51,154 nucleotides of DNA from a virus. The position numbers and the translations under genes were made by a program. Below are positions 49,744-51,154 of this stretch, one piece after another (the first letter of the stretch is position 1; every line of letters begins with the position of its first letter). Below the pieces are notes generated by a model. It had not been told where the DNA came from, searched no databases, and was given only the letters and a program-made list of their open reading frames with translations. The stretch is taken from positions 1 to 51,154 of the IMG/VR virus record IMGVR_UViG_3300010401_000012; one strand, given 5' to 3'.

Positions 49744-50069
49744 TACTTAGCCTTTGCTGGAACGATAGTAACTGGAGTAGGGTCGACGGCTTTCTTGGCT
49801 TCATCAGCCTGATGCTTCTCGATGACTTTGGTATCGCCGCTGTCGCGGAGCTTCTTGAGGTCTTCGTCCTTAATGACGTTGACTTGATCGAAACGTTCGG
49901 TGTGGTATTTCTTGAGTTCTTTCTTCTCAGCTTCTGTGAACTGAAGTTCAGAGACCTTAGGAGAGAAAGACTGACCTTGGTGGTCTGTCACCTGTACGGT
50001 GTCGTAGACGGTAAGGGCAGGATTGACGAGATTGGTGATCGTGACTTCACGACCTTTGTAAATTGCCAT
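49743..50069 (-). CDS. first late gene, hypothetical protein (108 aa)
   Basis: It begins MAIYKGREVTITNLVNPALT, a beta-rich N-terminal part (VTDHQGQSFSPKVSELQFTE) then a Lys-rich helix and a Pro/Ala tail. The ATG at 50069 follows AAAGGAATACAAATACA; a start 36 bases upstream is possible but lacks a ribosome-binding site. Probably head-completion or other virion role, by position only. Confidence 0.65.
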   Translation of the reverse strand: MAIYKGREVTITNLVNPALTVYDTVQVTDHQGQSFSPKVSELQFTEAEKKELKKYHTERFDQVNVIKDEDLKKLRDSGDTKVIEKHQADEAKKAVDPTPVTIVPAKAK

Positions 50070-50186
50070 TGTATTTGTATTCCTTTTGTGATATTGTAAT
50101 TCCACGGGGTGCCTAGGATGCCTTAGTGGTCTTATATACCCTTAGCAACATTATACCATTATAAGACATTGAAAGTAAAGATAAAT
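50070..50186. promoter_or_regulatory. divergent promoter region for the late operon and the right small-gene cluster
   Basis: Leftward, the - strand carries TATAATGGTATAATG (extended -10 type) with only a weak -35. Rightward there is TATACC/TATAAG. The gap is AT-rich and separates the late - strand operon from + strand genes. Late transcription of ~26 kb must start here or nearby, so activation by a phage factor is likely if no better promoter exists. Confidence 0.55.
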
Positions 50187-50384
50187 ATGAGCAACTTGAT
50201 AAACCACGCGAATGAACAACTAAGTAAAGCAGGATTATTTGATAGAGACTCAGACTACGACGGTGAATTAGGTCGAGGAGTCCTAGAGTTAATTACTGTG
50301 TTTGCTGGACAAGGACATTCAGGAATGAGCGCTGAGATGACTGTTCAGCTCTTTGAAAGACTTGCTAGGTTTAAGGAAATATGA
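50187..50384 (+). CDS. small acidic hypothetical protein (65 aa)
   Basis: MSNLINHANEQLSKAGLFDR then GELGRGVLELITVFAGQGHS. Short phage proteins with the pattern 'A-x3-G-x-S-x4-A-x2-x-L-F-x2-L' are common, function unknown. The ATG at 50187 has AAAG upstream; an in-frame TTG at 50169 is less likely. It ends in ATGA with the next gene. Confidence 0.65.
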   Translation: MSNLINHANEQLSKAGLFDRDSDYDGELGRGVLELITVFAGQGHSGMSAEMTVQLFERLARFKEI

Positions 50385-50632
50385 AGGTAGTACATTGTAG
50401 AAAGGAACCATATGACGTCTACATCGGAAGACCAAGCAAGTGGGGAAACCCGTATGAGATTGGAAAGGATGGATCTAGAAGCGAGGTCATTAGCAAGTAT
50501 GCATCCTACTTACAAAACTCTCCTGAACTATTACGAGACGTCAAAAGCCTTAAAGGATTACGTCTTGGGTGCTGGTGCAGTCCCAGTCCGTGTCATGGAG
50601 ATACCCTTGTCAGACTGGCCAATGAGCCTTGA
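50381..50632 (+). CDS. DUF4326 domain protein (83 aa)
   Basis: The DUF4326 signature is clear: VYIGRPSKWGNPYEIGKDGS (residues 13-32), then a helix with EVISKYASYL and a final LGCWCSPSPCHGDTLVRLAN with the C-W-C-x3-P-C-H-G-D core. Function of this family, common in phages, is not established; the Cys/His-Asp cluster suggests metal or nucleotide binding. Start overlaps the previous stop (ATGA). Confidence 0.85.
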   Translation: MKVVHCRKEPYDVYIGRPSKWGNPYEIGKDGSRSEVISKYASYLQNSPELLRDVKSLKGLRLGCWCSPSPCHGDTLVRLANEP

Positions 50633-50684
50633 AGAACTGGAGTTAGCTAACCAATGAGAGTACTCGTTAAGGAAAGGACGTTAG

Positions 50685-50852
50685 ATGATAAAGGAAACTG
50701 ACGAAGAATTGGTAGAAAGGGTACTACAAGGCTTCCTTCCACAGAAAGCCCAGACAGGAGAGTTTGACTTCCTGAGGGAACACGGATACGGTGTTGTTTA
50801 CGGTAAGGAAGCTGTACTGAAGAAGATAAAGGAAATAAGTAATGCTAATTGA
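50685..50852 (+). CDS. small hypothetical protein (55 aa)
   Basis: MIKETDEELVERVLQGFLPQ then FDFLREHGYGVVYGKEAV. GGAAAGGACGTTAG precedes the ATG. It overlaps the start of the portal-like gene by 11 bases. A 15-residue ORF at 50654-50701 lies just before it and is not called. Function unknown. Confidence 0.55.
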   Translation: MIKETDEELVERVLQGFLPQKAQTGEFDFLREHGYGVVYGKEAVLKKIKEISNAN

Positions 50853-51048
50853 AGGTAAGTATATAACGCTCGAAACAGAAGACTACGGTAAAGCCCAGAG
50901 TATAGTTAACTACATGGACTGGGTACTCGAACGACCGGAGTTTAAGGAAGAAATCAAGAGACAATACGATAATTTGATTCTGTATGGGACGACAGACATT
51001 AGATGGCCCCTAGAAAGCCCTAGGAAGCCCACTGGTGAGTTTAAATGA
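50842..51048 (+). CDS. portal-fragment-like small protein (68 aa)
   Basis: Residues 19-38 (QSIVNYMDWVLERPEFKEEI) align without gaps to portal residues AIVSYMSWVIEQPNFKQEM with about 11 of 19 identical, and the following helix ending in TDIRW resembles the portal's FGTVEW. It is far from the portal gene and on the opposite strand, so it is likely a diverged partial duplicate. It could act as a portal mimic. Ribosome-binding site GGAAATAAGTA. Overlaps the gene across the join (ATGA). Confidence 0.75.
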   Translation: MLIEGKYITLETEDYGKAQSIVNYMDWVLERPEFKEEIKRQYDNLILYGTTDIRWPLESPRKPTGEFK

Positions 51049-51154
51049 CTCGGGTGGGTACATACAGCGGGGAAGACCTAAAACGCACCAGTGAGCTTCT
51101 AATGGCCTTACAGAGGCTATTGCCTTTTTATGAAGAAAACCGACCTAATTATGA
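51032..51154. repeat. right copy of the 123-bp terminal direct repeat
   Basis: Identical to bases 1-123. See the left copy; the overlap joins 51048 to base 17 in frame. Confidence 0.95.
51045..51154 (+). CDS. partial second copy of the 59-aa gene, cut by the window end
   Basis: Encodes the first 36 residues of the protein given at 14-193 because of the terminal repeat. On the circular map this and 14-193 are the same gene. Confidence 0.8.
   Translation, partial: MTRVGTYSGEDLKRTSELLMALQRLLPFYEENRPNY

Noticed and set aside
50654-50701. 15-residue ORF
   Set aside because: Too short to support and overlapping the next start; no independent evidence.
1-51154. Single-subunit T7-type RNA polymerase and integrase genes
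   Set aside because: Searched for by characteristic motifs in all sizeable products; none found. The phage resembles polymerase-lacking T7-like podoviruses.
1-51154. CRISPR arrays or transposable elements
   Set aside because: No regularly spaced repeats, transposase motifs or terminal inverted repeats were seen.

Overview
The window looks like the complete genome of one lytic short-tailed (podovirus-like) bacteriophage of a Gram-negative, probably proteobacterial, host. The first 123 bases recur exactly as the last 123, and two overlapping genes read straight through the join. It is therefore best read as a circularly closed or terminally redundant contig of about 51,031 unique bases. Signs of the host are a GH108-type endolysin with a membrane anchor and a three-helix holin of the gene-transfer-agent type. 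No integrase, repressor/excision module, CRISPR array or single-subunit (T7-type) RNA polymerase was found. Two strong sigma70-like promoters suggest that at least part of transcription depends on the host polymerase.

Layout. (1) 50.19 kb through the join to 0.19 kb, + strand: a cluster of very small overlapping genes, including a DUF4326 protein and a 68-residue protein resembling a piece of the phage's own portal. (2) 0.2-0.75 kb: non-coding control region with palindromes and repeated TATAGTTC elements. (3) 0.75-9.3 kb, + strand: early genes, mostly small and unknown, organised by promoters and hairpin terminators. It holds a NYN-domain nuclease, a tandemly duplicated small gene, a zinc-finger protein and a 490-residue protein with an amidotransferase-like N-terminus. 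(4) 9.4-16.7 kb, + strand: replication module with primase-helicase, uracil-DNA glycosylase, an HTH protein, a metallophosphatase, a T7-like DNA polymerase whose proofreading motifs look broken, and a probable ssDNA-binding protein. (5) 16.7-18.95 kb: about 2.3 kb without convincing genes but packed with strong hairpins, the best candidate for a very large structured non-coding RNA. (6) 19-24 kb, + strand: Cas4/RecB-like exonuclease, endonuclease VII, ParB-like protein, small HNH protein and several small genes, ended by an intrinsic terminator at 24.06 kb. (7) 24.1-50.07 kb, - strand: one long late operon read leftward from about 50.1 kb. Its order is small virion/membrane genes, TerL, portal, scaffold, capsid, a structural protein, tail spike, tail fibre, endolysin, membrane/holin genes, tail adaptor, tail nozzle and three internal virion proteins. 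The last carries an HExxH motif.

Together these form a T7/SIO1-like replication set (helicase-primase, family A polymerase, SSB, exonuclease, Holliday-junction resolvase) opposed to a convergent morphogenesis and lysis operon. Start codons overlap the preceding stop (ATGA, TAATG, TGATG) almost throughout, which points to pervasive translational coupling. The octamer ACAGAGGA serves as ribosome-binding site for at least five genes. Points most worth a second look are the 2.3 kb RNA locus, the apparently proofreading-dead polymerase, the portal-mimic gene and the primase start codon buried in a hairpin next to a promoter.
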